From contig JAITHS010000257.1 in NCBI GenBank assembly GCA_031279875.1, positions 1 through 17,086 of the forward strand: DNA of 17,086 nucleotides, written 5' to 3'. Under the pieces are notes generated by a model, which was not told the DNA's origin, ran no database searches, and saw only the letters and a program-made list of their open reading frames with translations. The DNA is from Tannerella sp. (GTDB lineage Bacteria > Bacteroidota > Bacteroidia > Bacteroidales > Tannerellaceae). The translations under genes were made by a program, and so were the position numbers. Below, in pieces: positions 1 to 8,841 of the stretch; the first letter of the stretch is position 1; the number at the start of each line of letters is the position of its first letter.

Positions 1-2027
1 TTGTGGATATAAGTACGGCAGGCAACGATTATGACATCATTACGTCATTCACCGTTGATCCGTTGAAGCAAACAAACGATGATTACAGGCGCACCTCTAC
101 CAAGACATTTAACTACAACGGCGCTTTCAATATTAAATTCATGCCGGATTTGACATATCGAGGCAGTTTCAGCATCCAATATTCCGAAGGCGCAACCAAA
201 CGTTTTTATGGTCTCGGTACGTCGAACGCCATGAATTACGGTTTACAGCCGCTTGCCGAAAATCAGAGGAATGAAGGAATTAGTTATCAGATATCCAACA
301 CAATAACCTACAATAAACGAAATATTATTCCCGACCATAATTTGAATATGATGTTAGGCGAAGAATTGAGTTACTCCAAAAGCGAAACGTTTCGCGGGTC
401 GGTAAAATATCTGCCCAAATATATAGATGCCGAAAGCGGATTGGCAATGATGAATCTGGGAACGGCAGATCCTGTTTACACTTCTCTCGGCGTTCCGAAT
501 GCTATTTCCTCATATTTCGGACGTGTACAGTATGATTATAAAGGCAAATACTTGTTAAATGCAGTGTTTAGAGCCGATGGTTCGAGCAAATTTGCGCCCG
601 GCAAGCAATGGGGTTTCTTTCCGTCGGCAGGTTTGGGGTGGCGTATTTCCGATGAAAGATTTATGGCTTCGACAAAAAAATGGCTTGCCGATCTCAAATT
701 GAGAGCAAGTATAGGCGAATCGGGAAATAACAGGATTAGCGATGACATGTTTCGCAAAACATTGAACGTTACTACCGGAAGTCTGTTTATAGACGGAGCT
801 ACAAGTTCTCCTACGTCATATCTGACGCCTTCCGGCACATTGGCAAATCCCGACCTGAAATGGGAGACAACAATTACCCGAAATATAGGAATAGATTTTT
901 CGGTTTTCAAACATCGTCTTTCGGGTACTGTCGAAGTGTATAAAAATTCAACAACAGATCTGTTAATATCTACTAATATTCCACCCAATACAGGTTATAC
1001 TACTCAGATGCAAAACATTGGAGAGACGTCAAATAAAGGAATTGAAATAACCCTTAACGGCAACATTGTCAGGAGTAACGATTTCAATCTGACGGCATCT
1101 TTTAATATCGGATTCAATAGAAATAAAATTGAAAAACTCGGCGAAACAAAGCGATGGACGGTTGATGCCGGATGGTCTGGCGCCGACGGTGCAACAGCCG
1201 ATTATCTGATATACGAAGGTGGAAAAGTAGGATTGATTTACGGATATGAAACAGACTTCTCAACAAACGGAATTTATACCTTTGATGATTTTACTTATAA
1301 TGAGACAAACGGCAGTTATACCATTAAACCCGGCGTGGCTAATAACAGCGGACTGTTGGGTGCAAAATGGTTCAGACCCGGAACCTTGAAATTCGTCAAT
1401 CAAAATCCCGATTCGGATGTTAATCCCGACATAGTAGATGCCAACGACAAAATTGTCATCGGAGATACTAATCCGTTACATACCGGAGGGTTTAATATTT
1501 CGGCAGATTATAAGGGGTTTGATTTATCTGTTTTTTTTAACTGGGTTTACGGCAACGATATTTATAACGCCAACAAACTTAATTTCACTAACTACTGGGG
1601 CGGCCGACTATACAAAAACATACTCGGTTACATGGATTCGAAAAACCGCTGGATAGGTTATGACAGAAAAACGGGTGCATTAGTCAATGACCCTGTATTG
1701 TTACAGGAAATGAACAAAGATGCCAAATACTGGTATGCTTCAATGAACAGAGCGCCTTTACATTCATGGGTAGTTGAAGACGGCTCGTTTTTGCGTCTTA
1801 ATAATCTGACTGTCGGATATACATTTCCGACAAAGTGGTTATACAAATTAAATATCAAACAATTAAGAATTTATGCTACCGGATACAATCTTCATATATG
1901 GACAAATTATTCGGGCTATGATCCCGAAGTAGATGCTATCCGCTCAACACCTCTTACACCCGGCGTTGATTACAATGCCTATCCTAAAAGCCGCTCCTAC
2001 AATATCGGACTTAACTTGTCATTTTAA
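1..2027 (+). CDS. SusC-like TonB-dependent outer-membrane transporter, C-terminal part (5' end outside window)
   Basis: The frame is open from the left edge, so the signal peptide, carboxypeptidase-like domain, TonB box and most or all of the plug lie upstream of the window. About 674 residues of beta-barrel are visible. Typical SusC barrel motifs can be read, such as FRADGSSKFAPGKQWGFFPS followed by GLGWRISDERF, and the late ATGYNLHIWTNYSGYDPEVD block. The chain ends in a C-terminal Phe (IGLNLSF), the usual signal for outer-membrane barrel assembly. The role known for the family is TonB-powered import of oligosaccharides across the outer membrane together with a SusD lid protein. The susD gene starts 13 nt downstream, and lyases follow, so pectin fragments are the inferred cargo. 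The GTG at position 3 is not the true start. Confidence 0.95.
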   Translation, partial: VDISTAGNDYDIITSFTVDPLKQTNDDYRRTSTKTFNYNGAFNIKFMPDLTYRGSFSIQYSEGATKRFYGLGTSNAMNYGLQPLAENQRNEGISYQISNTITYNKRNIIPDHNLNMMLGEELSYSKSETFRGSVKYLPKYIDAESGLAMMNLGTADPVYTSLGVPNAISSYFGRVQYDYKGKYLLNAVFRADGSSKFAPGKQWGFFPSAGLGWRISDERFMASTKKWLADLKLRASIGESGNNRISDDMFRKTLNVTTGSLFIDGATSSPTSYLTPSGTLANPDLKWETTITRNIGIDFSVFKHRLSGTVEVYKNSTTDLLISTNIPPNTGYTTQMQNIGETSNKGIEITLNGNIVRSNDFNLTASFNIGFNRNKIEKLGETKRWTVDAGWSGADGATADYLIYEGGKVGLIYGYETDFSTNGIYTFDDFTYNETNGSYTIKPGVANNSGLLGAKWFRPGTLKFVNQNPDSDVNPDIVDANDKIVIGDTNPLHTGGFNISADYKGFDLSVFFNWVYGNDIYNANKLNFTNYWGGRLYKNILGYMDSKNRWIGYDRKTGALVNDPVLLQEMNKDAKYWYASMNRAPLHSWVVEDGSFLRLNNLTVGYTFPTKWLYKLNIKQLRIYATGYNLHIWTNYSGYDPEVDAIRSTPLTPGVDYNAYPKSRSYNIGLNLSF

Positions 2028-2040
2028 ACTCTTCAATGAT

Positions 2041-3891
2041 ATGAAATACCTTAATTTTTATAAAAACGTAAAAAGTACATTAACACTCGCATTAGCGGCT
2101 ATAATGTCGGTTTGTTGCAGTGATTTTCTCGAAACAAGTTCGAAATCAAAATTTACGGAAGAATCCGTATTTGAGAACATTGATTTCGCAACAAAAGAAT
2201 TATTCGGCGCCTATCAAATGTTGACTACCGGCAACTGGTGGGATTACAACCTGTTGTGGTTTATGGTTGATACCGACGTCGAAGTATCGTTCCAAAACTA
2301 TGACGGCGCCCGAAACGATGCTTCTCATTACCGTGCCAACCCCGGAACAAATCTGTTGCAGCAAACGTGGACAAGTATTTATCAGACAATAGAGCGGGTT
2401 AATTTGAGTATCGACAATTTGCCCGACAGCAAACTGTGGAATGGCGAATATTCCGTAGAAGCCAAACGGCTATATGCCGAAGCGGTAACTTTACGGGCAT
2501 ATTGTTATTACCTTCTGATAGGATTGTGGGGAGATGTGCCGTTTCAGGTTCATGCTACTCATGCCGACGACAATTTTTATATCCCGAAAACCGAACGCGA
2601 TGACATCTATGAGGTTCTCGTAAAAGACTTAAAAGATGTGCAGGATTATCTCCCCTGGCAAACGGATGTGGCTACTACCCGTCGTATTTCAAAAGGCGTC
2701 TGTAAAGGTTTAAGAGCTAAAATTGCTATGATGTATGCCGGCTATTCATGCCGTAACAAGACTTTTGAGACACGACGCGGACGTCATTGGAAAGAATATT
2801 TGAGTATAGCCAATCAGGAATGTAAAGAACTGATGGAAAGCGGCAAACATCGTTTATCTCCCGATTTTGAGCAAATGTTTCGAGATATGCACGCTTACAA
2901 GCAGGATGTGCTTTATGGAGATGTGATGTGGGAAGTGGCGTACGGCAGAAGTATTAGCGGACGAGTGGCGCAATCGTTAGGTATGCCGCATACTACTAAT
3001 CCGGAAGAACCGAAATACGGCAGGGCTGCCGGAGAATTTCGCCTTACAGCACTTTATTACTATACATTTGATAAATCGGACAAGAGACGCGACATTTCTG
3101 CGGCGTTATACAACTACAACAGCGCCTCCTATCCAGGACAGCAAAGGCTTATCGGCTCAACTTCTTTTGCTCCGACAAAATGGCGCAGAAGTTGGATTGT
3201 TCCGTCTATGGGCGGAGATTTGAAAAATGTACAATTTACGGGAGTAGGTTTCCCTTTGTTGCGCTATACGGATATTGTACTGTTGTTTGCCGAAACCGAA
3301 AATGAAATCAATAACGCACCGACTCCCGCCGCCAAAGCAGCGCTGGCTTCGGTAAGACAACGGGCATTCCCCGAAGATACATGGCAACAAACCGTAAATG
3401 AGTATATTGACTCCGTTTCCGTTTCAAAAGAAGATTTTTTCTTCGCTCTTGTAAACGAGCGCAGCTGGGAGTTTTGCGGAGAATTTGTTCGCAAGTTTGA
3501 CCTTATTCGATGGAACCTTTTAGGTTGGGCAAAAGACAAAATGATAACTATGACCGACCGGATGTTACGCCACCCAAACGAACCGCCATTCAACTGGGTT
3601 CCATCTTATCTCTATTGGAGAATATTGCCGGACGGCGAAACTATTGATATCCTCAATCCCGATTATCGCCTGCCAAGTCAAACCATTGCCGGATATACAA
3701 GAACAACATGGTTTGGAGCGTATAATGAAAGTAGTATTACAAGTTATTATACTAATTTTGATAGAGTTATGAACGGCTATCGAAAATCTTTAAACAATTA
3801 TTTGTTCCCGATAGCCTCCAACGTAATAGACGCCAGTCGCGGAATACTTGAAAACGACCAGTGGCGCCCCTATGATTCTGCCTCCGAATAA
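2041..3891 (+). CDS. SusD/RagB-family glycan-binding lipoprotein
   Basis: The chosen start is the ATG at 2041, because it begins a lipoprotein signal (MKYLNFYKNVKSTLTLALAA, then IMSVCC with the lipid-bearing Cys at about residue 25 or 26). The frame is open further upstream, but only inside the preceding susC. The 616-residue product has the SusD hallmarks: CSDFLE after the lipobox, an N-terminal helical region with AVTLRAYCYYLLIGLWGDVPF (about residues 150-170), and a late conserved stretch with LLRYTDIVLLFAETENEIN plus VNERSWEFCGEF and KFDLIRWN. The family forms the lid on the SusC barrel and captures glycan at the cell surface. The gap to susC is 13 nt with no Shine-Dalgarno site, and the next lipoprotein gene follows after 22 nt, which suggests one operon. 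At 616 residues it is at the long end for SusD proteins. Confidence 0.95.
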   Translation: MKYLNFYKNVKSTLTLALAAIMSVCCSDFLETSSKSKFTEESVFENIDFATKELFGAYQMLTTGNWWDYNLLWFMVDTDVEVSFQNYDGARNDASHYRANPGTNLLQQTWTSIYQTIERVNLSIDNLPDSKLWNGEYSVEAKRLYAEAVTLRAYCYYLLIGLWGDVPFQVHATHADDNFYIPKTERDDIYEVLVKDLKDVQDYLPWQTDVATTRRISKGVCKGLRAKIAMMYAGYSCRNKTFETRRGRHWKEYLSIANQECKELMESGKHRLSPDFEQMFRDMHAYKQDVLYGDVMWEVAYGRSISGRVAQSLGMPHTTNPEEPKYGRAAGEFRLTALYYYTFDKSDKRRDISAALYNYNSASYPGQQRLIGSTSFAPTKWRRSWIVPSMGGDLKNVQFTGVGFPLLRYTDIVLLFAETENEINNAPTPAAKAALASVRQRAFPEDTWQQTVNEYIDSVSVSKEDFFFALVNERSWEFCGEFVRKFDLIRWNLLGWAKDKMITMTDRMLRHPNEPPFNWVPSYLYWRILPDGETIDILNPDYRLPSQTIAGYTRTTWFGAYNESSITSYYTNFDRVMNGYRKSLNNYLFPIASNVIDASRGILENDQWRPYDSASE

Positions 3892-3913
3892 TTAATTTTA
3901 AAACAAAAATATT

Positions 3914-4804
3914 ATGCCAAATTCGATTAATAAACTCAAAATTGTTTGTGCGCTCATCATAACAATGTGCAGTATGTCGCTCTACTCCTGCAAAGAAGAT
4001 GATAATGAAACGGTTACTAAAACCAAGCTGTTCCGACCGTCTCTGTTTAAGGCCTCGCCTAATGCAAATATAATCCATTTCACATGGACACCTATCGGTG
4101 GAGCCACATACAGAATTGAAATAAGTACTACGGACGATTTCCAAACTAATCCGCAAGTTTTTGAAATTGCATCAGGGAGGGAATACGATGCGGAAGATTT
4201 GTTGAGTAACACACGTTATTATTGTCGCATAAAAGCGATAAGCATTGACAAAAATATTCAAGATTCGGAATGGTACAAAACCATTAACGTAACAACGCAA
4301 CAGGAAAATATTTTCAGTTCCGTAAAAGCCGAAGATATAGGATATGACCATGTTTTTCTAACATGGGATTCGGTACGTACCGTTACCCGTATTGCCGTTT
4401 TACAAGGCAGTACACAGGTTGCCGATATTCTGCTTAACAGCATGGAAGTGTTTGAAGGCAAAAAAGATATCACAGGTCTTACGCCAAATACAGACTATAC
4501 TTTCCGAATTTATAACGGAGACACATGGTTGCGTGGAACACAAAATGCAAAAACAAAAGGAATACTGCTATCTGTGGCCGCAGAAGATATCGGTTCAAGA
4601 AGTATAGTATTCAGATGGGTTAATATAGTGCCTGTTAGCGAATTGAAAGTAGGAAATAAAGCATATCCTCTTTCCGGTAATGAAAACGGTCTATTAAACG
4701 TTACGGATTTGACACCGGAAACTACTTATTCGGTAAGTATTTCAAACGGCAGTATTGTTTTGGGAACAATCTCTGTTACTACGGCAATAGACGAAAGAAA
4801 GTAA
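3914..4804 (+). CDS. Lipoprotein with three fibronectin III-like domains, probable surface glycan-binding protein
   Basis: The 296-residue protein begins with a lipoprotein signal and the lipobox LYSC (Cys26), followed by acidic KEDDNE, as in surface-exposed Bacteroidota lipoproteins. Three Fn3-like domains follow, at about residues 39-128, 133-215 and 218-291. Each has the central Trp strand (HFTW, VFLTW, VFRW). The first ends in a TRYYCRIKA strand; the other two show LTPNTDYTFRI and LTPETTYSVSI. Domains 2 and 3 are clearly related: SVKAEDIGYDHVFLTW against SVAAEDIGSRSIVFRW. The position after susCD, where SusE/SusF-type binding proteins usually sit, suggests polysaccharide binding. That role is inferred, and no carbohydrate-binding domain of known family is evident. 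In related pectin loci, Fn3 lipoproteins often continue into a beta-helix region; this one stops after the third Fn3. No other function is recognised. Confidence 0.8.
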   Translation: MPNSINKLKIVCALIITMCSMSLYSCKEDDNETVTKTKLFRPSLFKASPNANIIHFTWTPIGGATYRIEISTTDDFQTNPQVFEIASGREYDAEDLLSNTRYYCRIKAISIDKNIQDSEWYKTINVTTQQENIFSSVKAEDIGYDHVFLTWDSVRTVTRIAVLQGSTQVADILLNSMEVFEGKKDITGLTPNTDYTFRIYNGDTWLRGTQNAKTKGILLSVAAEDIGSRSIVFRWVNIVPVSELKVGNKAYPLSGNENGLLNVTDLTPETTYSVSISNGSIVLGTISVTTAIDERK

Positions 4805-4827
4805 CACACTACATTAATAAATAACTC

Positions 4828-7800
4828 ATGAAAATAATGAAATTTATAATTCTGCTGCTTGCAATATTTTGTAAATCTAAAGCAGAGAATATGGTTACGG
4901 AAAAGTCCAAAACATTTACAACACTATTGCAACAAGCACTTTTTCTCAATGAAAGTCGCGAAGCCTTACAACCCTTCGACGACGACGATATGAAAGTTAT
5001 TAAGGTTACAAATTTGAATCCTTCGGGCGAAGGCTCGCTGGTATGGGCAGTAAACAATCAAGGACCTCGTATTATTGTGTTTGAAGTCGGAGGTGTCATT
5101 GACATGAACCGGACAAGCATCAAAATCAATAATCCTTACGTATATATTGCCGGTCAAACCGCACCCGAACCGGGTATTACAATTGTCAAGGGCGGATTTG
5201 ATATCAAAGGACATGATGTTATCATACGGCATGTCTGTGTACGTCCGGGCGACTGCGGCCTGCCGCCTGCTTCGGGATGGGAAGAAGATGCTCTGACTAC
5301 GGTGGGCGCCTATAACGTACTGATCGACCATTGTTCATTCACATGGGCTACAGACGAAAATCTTACGGCATCAGGGCCACGACATGACGGCGCAGATAAA
5401 ACTTCACATGATATAACTTTCAGCAACTGCATCATCGCCGAAGGGCTCTTTAAATCAACACATTCGAAGGTTAATCATTCAATGGGGACATTAATCCACG
5501 ACTATTGCAACAATGTTGCAATAACAGGCAACCTTTATGCTCATAATAATCAACGTAATCCGATGCTCAAACCGAATGCTTCGGCATGGATAGTTAACAA
5601 TCTGGTTTATGCCCCCGGAAGCGGAGCTATTCATGCCTCTTATCCGGCAGAAGAATATGCCGAGCATCCCGACAGTTTGCGACTGGCGAAAGCATCCGTA
5701 ATTGCGAACGTTCTAATACCGGCAGCTGACGGAAAGAAAGATTATTTTGTTAAGGGCAAGATGTCGGCTTATCTTTACGACAATATGATTATCACCGGAT
5801 ATGGAGAGAAAACAGGAGATAAGAACGACCGTATAGTATCGAAAGATGTTGAGATACTGACCGAAAAGCCGTTAAATATAGATGATTATCAAATAATACC
5901 CGCAGAAAAAGTAGTAGAAGAGGTGTTAAGGCGAGCAGGCGCACGACCCGCAAATCGAGATGCCATTGACAGTCGCATTATCGACAATGTAAAGAAAGGA
6001 AAAGGAAAGATTATTAACAGTCAGGATGAGGCAGGCGGGTATCCTGCATACAAGCAGGTAAAACGTAAAACGTCAATTCCTGCAACAAATATGGAAAAAT
6101 GGCTTGAAAACATGTCTGATAAATTAACACAGTCTCAACATCAGGAAGAAAAAATCGACCGCGGATTGGTAGCGCTTACGGTATCCGACGGCAAAATCTA
6201 TGTGGGATGGCGTTTGCTTGACGATGACCCGCCTGATGTTGGTTTCAATGTCTATCGCCATAAAGTAGGCGATAACGGCCCCGACGTAAAAGTAAACAAA
6301 GAGCCTGTAACAACTTCTACAAACTATGTGGACGAAAAAGTAGAACGCGGACAGGCTTACCGTTACAAAATCACAACAATTATAAATGGAAAAGAAGAAC
6401 TATCTATGGGAGAGGCGTCGGTGTTCATGAGTCCGGGCAGCAAACCATGGTATTCCATATTTTTGAAAGATAATACAACAACAGTAAAAGCCGCAGGAAT
6501 AGCCGACCTTGACGGTAACGGCACCTATGATTTTGTGTTTCAAAACCCTAACTTCAATACCGATCCTTATTATATGCCCGGATACTGGAAACGCAGTACG
6601 GATACTTATAAATTGGACGCTTATACATCAGAAGGCAAATTTTTATGGCAATATGACATGGGATGGTCAATTGAAGCCGGTACATGGTATGCTCCCTACA
6701 TCGTCTATGATATTGACGGAGACGGCAAAGCGGAAGTATATGCCAAGGCGGGAGAAGGCGACCCGCGAGAACAGGACGGACATGTACTCGAAGGCGCCGA
6801 ATATTTAGTGAAAATCGACGGCATGACAGGCAAAATCCTGAAAAAACAAAACTGGCTGTCCCGCGACGGTTTTGAAAACTATAATTATTGGTGCCGTAAT
6901 TTTCTCGGAGTAGCATATTTGGATGGCATCAATCCGAGCCTAATAATGCAACGCGGTACTTATACCATCCTTAAATTGGAAGCGTTAGACAAAGATCTTC
7001 ACACACTGTGGCATTGGGAAAGTGTCGGCGACGACAAACCATATCGCGGGCAAAGCGGTCATAATATCATGGTTGCCGATATAAATGAAGACGGAAAAGA
7101 CGAACTTGTACCCGGTACTTTTGCATTGAGCAGCGACGGCAAACCATTATGGCGTCTTGGACTTGGACATAATGATTTCGGATATATCACTGATATTGAT
7201 CCCGACCGACCGGGATTAGAGATATTTTACGGCATCGAATCCCGTTCCAAAAAAAACGGTATATGTTTGGTTGATGCAGCCACAGGCGAAATAATCTGGG
7301 GATATGACAAACCAACCATCCACGTACACGGGCAAGGTATGTTGGCGGATATCACGCCCAAATATCCGGGAAAAGAAGGTTATGGCGGTGATGCCAAAGA
7401 CGGCGGTAATCAATATTTTCTCTATTCGTCAAAAGGAGAACGATTGTCGGATAAAAATATGGGAGATTTGGCGCCACGCCCTTTATGGTGGGATGCCGAC
7501 GAACAAAAAGAAATCAATATCGGCAGAAATATCTTCAAATTTGAGGGAGATACATTACTTAATATTGAAGGAAAAGTGCTTTTCGTTGCCGATATCATTG
7601 GCGACTGGCGGGAAGAAATTGTTACTTCCTTACCCGGAGAAGTCCGAATTTATTCAACCAATATTCCTGCAACCAACCGCAAAATATGTCTCATGCAAGA
7701 CCATCAATATCGCATGTGGGTAGCCTCATATTCGGTCGGCTATATGAACCCCGCACAACTTGGACTACAAAAAAACGAAAAAAGAAAAACAACGAAGTGA
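4828..7800 (+). CDS. Two-domain pectinase: N-terminal PL1-like pectate lyase fused to C-terminal PL11-like rhamnogalacturonan lyase
   Basis: The 990-residue protein has a signal peptide at about residues 1-20 and no lipobox in the usual form. Residues 56-410 match Bacteroidota pectate lyases: VTNLNPSGEGSLVWAV, YIAGQTAPEPG, HDVIIRHVCVRPGD, VLIDHCSFTWATDEN and NLYAHNNQRNP, where Arg243 lies in the place of the catalytic Arg. Residues 443-990 match rhamnogalacturonan lyases of the YesW/PL11 kind: RGLVAL..VGWRLL..FNVYR, then propeller repeats with calcium-type loops (ADLDGNGTYDF at 559, YDIDGDGKAEV at 627, ADINEDGKDEL at 750, TDIDPDRPGLEIF at 788) and ADIIGDWREEIV near 921. From memory, PL11 enzymes carry GHGDAMHV where this one has GHNDFGYI (780-787), so its specificity may differ. 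Eliminative cleavage of homogalacturonan and rhamnogalacturonan I is inferred. The ATG at 4828 lies 23 nt after the Fn3 gene. An ATG at codon 4 is an alternative start. Confidence 0.88.
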   Translation: MKIMKFIILLLAIFCKSKAENMVTEKSKTFTTLLQQALFLNESREALQPFDDDDMKVIKVTNLNPSGEGSLVWAVNNQGPRIIVFEVGGVIDMNRTSIKINNPYVYIAGQTAPEPGITIVKGGFDIKGHDVIIRHVCVRPGDCGLPPASGWEEDALTTVGAYNVLIDHCSFTWATDENLTASGPRHDGADKTSHDITFSNCIIAEGLFKSTHSKVNHSMGTLIHDYCNNVAITGNLYAHNNQRNPMLKPNASAWIVNNLVYAPGSGAIHASYPAEEYAEHPDSLRLAKASVIANVLIPAADGKKDYFVKGKMSAYLYDNMIITGYGEKTGDKNDRIVSKDVEILTEKPLNIDDYQIIPAEKVVEEVLRRAGARPANRDAIDSRIIDNVKKGKGKIINSQDEAGGYPAYKQVKRKTSIPATNMEKWLENMSDKLTQSQHQEEKIDRGLVALTVSDGKIYVGWRLLDDDPPDVGFNVYRHKVGDNGPDVKVNKEPVTTSTNYVDEKVERGQAYRYKITTIINGKEELSMGEASVFMSPGSKPWYSIFLKDNTTTVKAAGIADLDGNGTYDFVFQNPNFNTDPYYMPGYWKRSTDTYKLDAYTSEGKFLWQYDMGWSIEAGTWYAPYIVYDIDGDGKAEVYAKAGEGDPREQDGHVLEGAEYLVKIDGMTGKILKKQNWLSRDGFENYNYWCRNFLGVAYLDGINPSLIMQRGTYTILKLEALDKDLHTLWHWESVGDDKPYRGQSGHNIMVADINEDGKDELVPGTFALSSDGKPLWRLGLGHNDFGYITDIDPDRPGLEIFYGIESRSKKNGICLVDAATGEIIWGYDKPTIHVHGQGMLADITPKYPGKEGYGGDAKDGGNQYFLYSSKGERLSDKNMGDLAPRPLWWDADEQKEINIGRNIFKFEGDTLLNIEGKVLFVADIIGDWREEIVTSLPGEVRIYSTNIPATNRKICLMQDHQYRMWVASYSVGYMNPAQLGLQKNEKRKTTK

Positions 7801-7836
7801 AAAAAAGGGTTCCAAAAAAGTTTGAGGTGCTATTTT

Positions 7837-7865
7837 AATTACGAATTACGAATTAAAAATTACGA
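7837..7865 (+). repeat. Heptanucleotide tandem array, AATTACG type
   Basis: Four units of period 7 follow each other (AATTACG, AATTACG, AATTAAA, AATTACG) plus one more A. The array lies in the gap after the lyase gene. It matches the array at 8826-8854 in 25 of 29 positions, in the same orientation; the four differences are all G/A changes. Confidence 0.85.
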
Positions 7866-7893
7866 AACCACTCTCAACTCGTAATTTTTAATT
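7851..7893. terminator. A/T-rich inverted repeat between convergent genes, possible bidirectional terminator
   Basis: The 15-nt arm AATTAAAAATTACGA (7851-7865) pairs perfectly with TCGTAATTTTTAATT (7879-7893), with a 13-nt loop. It lies between the convergent ends of the lyase gene (7800) and the HlyD gene (7888), and the right arm covers the HlyD stop codon. The stem is A/T-rich with no pure U tract, so termination is plausible rather than certain. Confidence 0.45.
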
Positions 7894-7900
7894 TTTAATT
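7879..7900 (-). repeat. Second heptanucleotide array in inverted orientation
   Basis: Read on the minus strand this stretch is AATTAAA, AATTAAA, AATTACG plus one A, the same unit as at 7837-7865 but inverted. The octamer CTCAACTC occurs directly on both sides (7873-7880 and 7901-7908). The array runs into the 3' end of the HlyD gene. Confidence 0.7.
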
Positions 7901-8781
7901 CTCAACTCCCCATACATTCCTCGCTTGATAAAGCCGTCGTTACGGACTTTGATTTTGACGGCATAGACGAGGTTGGCGCGTTCGTCGCGGGTTTGGATGG
8001 TTTTGGGCGTAAATTCGGCTTTGTCGGAAATCATGGATACTGTTCCGACGTATTCGCGGCGATCGGCGGCGCCCATATCCGAATAAACGGTAACTTGCTG
8101 ACCGACACGCAGTTCCGTCAGTTGGCTCGCTGTGATGTAGGCGCGAAGATACATCTCGCTGATGTCTGCCACTTTGAAAAGCGCCCGTCCGACTGCCGCC
8201 AACTCGCCTTGCTCAGCATATTTACCTAAAACAGTACCGCGTATCGGGCTGACAATGATAGAATTACGTATCTGGTCGTCAATGATCGCAATCTGTGCTG
8301 CGAGCGACTGCTGTTCGCCTGTCATACTGCTGTTGCTGTTTGTAATCGTCTCACGTTGAGCGGCTAACTGTTTTTCAAGAGTTGCAAGTTGCGCGTTGAT
8401 GTCGTCCAACTGCTTGCGATTTGCTGCGTTTTGAGCTACGAGCGTTTCAAACCGCTTTTGTTCGCGTTTGGCGGTTGCTATTTGTTCCTGCAAGGCGGCA
8501 ATCTGTCGCGGCACATTGACCTGACGGCTATTGAGCGCTCCTATACTTGCTTGCAACTGTACTTTGCGAAGATACAGTTGTGTTGTATCTATCAGTCCGA
8601 CAGGCGTTTGTGCCTCCACATCCTGTCCTTCGGCTATGTCGAGACAGAGTATTTCGCCGTTTCCCTCTGCCGAAACGATGACTTCGGTAGTTTCAAACAC
8701 GCCGGTAGCGTCATAATCGGCACGGTTGCCGTTACAGGCTGTTAACATAGTGATCATCAATAGAATAATTGCTTTTTTCAT
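7888..8781 (-). CDS. HlyD/YbhG-type membrane-fusion (periplasmic adaptor) lipoprotein
   Basis: The start at 8781 is chosen because it gives a lipoprotein signal (MKKAIILLMITMLTACNGN, Cys16); the frame stays open 13 codons further upstream without a signal. The product is 297 residues. It has split lipoyl halves (about 28-66 and 176-205, with SPIRGTVLGKYAEQGE), a long coiled-coil hairpin between them rich in Gln, Ala and Leu (about 75-175), and a beta-barrel part. The segment FTPKTIQTRDERANLVYAVK recalls adaptors that work with ABC-type efflux systems. Such proteins bridge an inner-membrane pump and an outer-membrane channel. No ATPase, permease or TolC-like gene is beside it: downstream is the convergent lyase gene, upstream the divergent ribosomal operon. 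The last codons (ELRIKN, stop) lie largely within the heptanucleotide array. Confidence 0.88.
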   Translation of the reverse strand: MKKAIILLMITMLTACNGNRADYDATGVFETTEVIVSAEGNGEILCLDIAEGQDVEAQTPVGLIDTTQLYLRKVQLQASIGALNSRQVNVPRQIAALQEQIATAKREQKRFETLVAQNAANRKQLDDINAQLATLEKQLAAQRETITNSNSSMTGEQQSLAAQIAIIDDQIRNSIIVSPIRGTVLGKYAEQGELAAVGRALFKVADISEMYLRAYITASQLTELRVGQQVTVYSDMGAADRREYVGTVSMISDKAEFTPKTIQTRDERANLVYAVKIKVRNDGFIKRGMYGELRIKN

Positions 8782-8808
8782 TTTTAGTAAATCTATATTT
8801 TGGAAACG

Positions 8809-8841
8809 CAAAGGTAGCATAAAAAAATTACAAATTACAAA
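8809..8841 (-). promoter_or_regulatory. Bacteroidota-type promoter for the HlyD gene
   Basis: On the minus strand the -7 box is TACCTTTG (8816 to 8809) and the -33 box is TTTG (8841 to 8838), with 21 nt between them, within the TTTG-N19..21-TAnnTTTG consensus. The start codon at 8781 lies about 28 nt downstream of the -7 box. The -33 box is part of the heptanucleotide array. Confidence 0.75.

Noticed and set aside
536..988. Minus-strand frame of 150 codons inside the first susC
   Set aside because: The sense frame is a clear transporter barrel, and the antisense product has no recognisable motif or start context.
1933..2040. Longer start for the first susD, overlapping susC
   Set aside because: The extension would bury the lipoprotein signal 36 residues inside the protein; ATG 2041 gives a proper signal.
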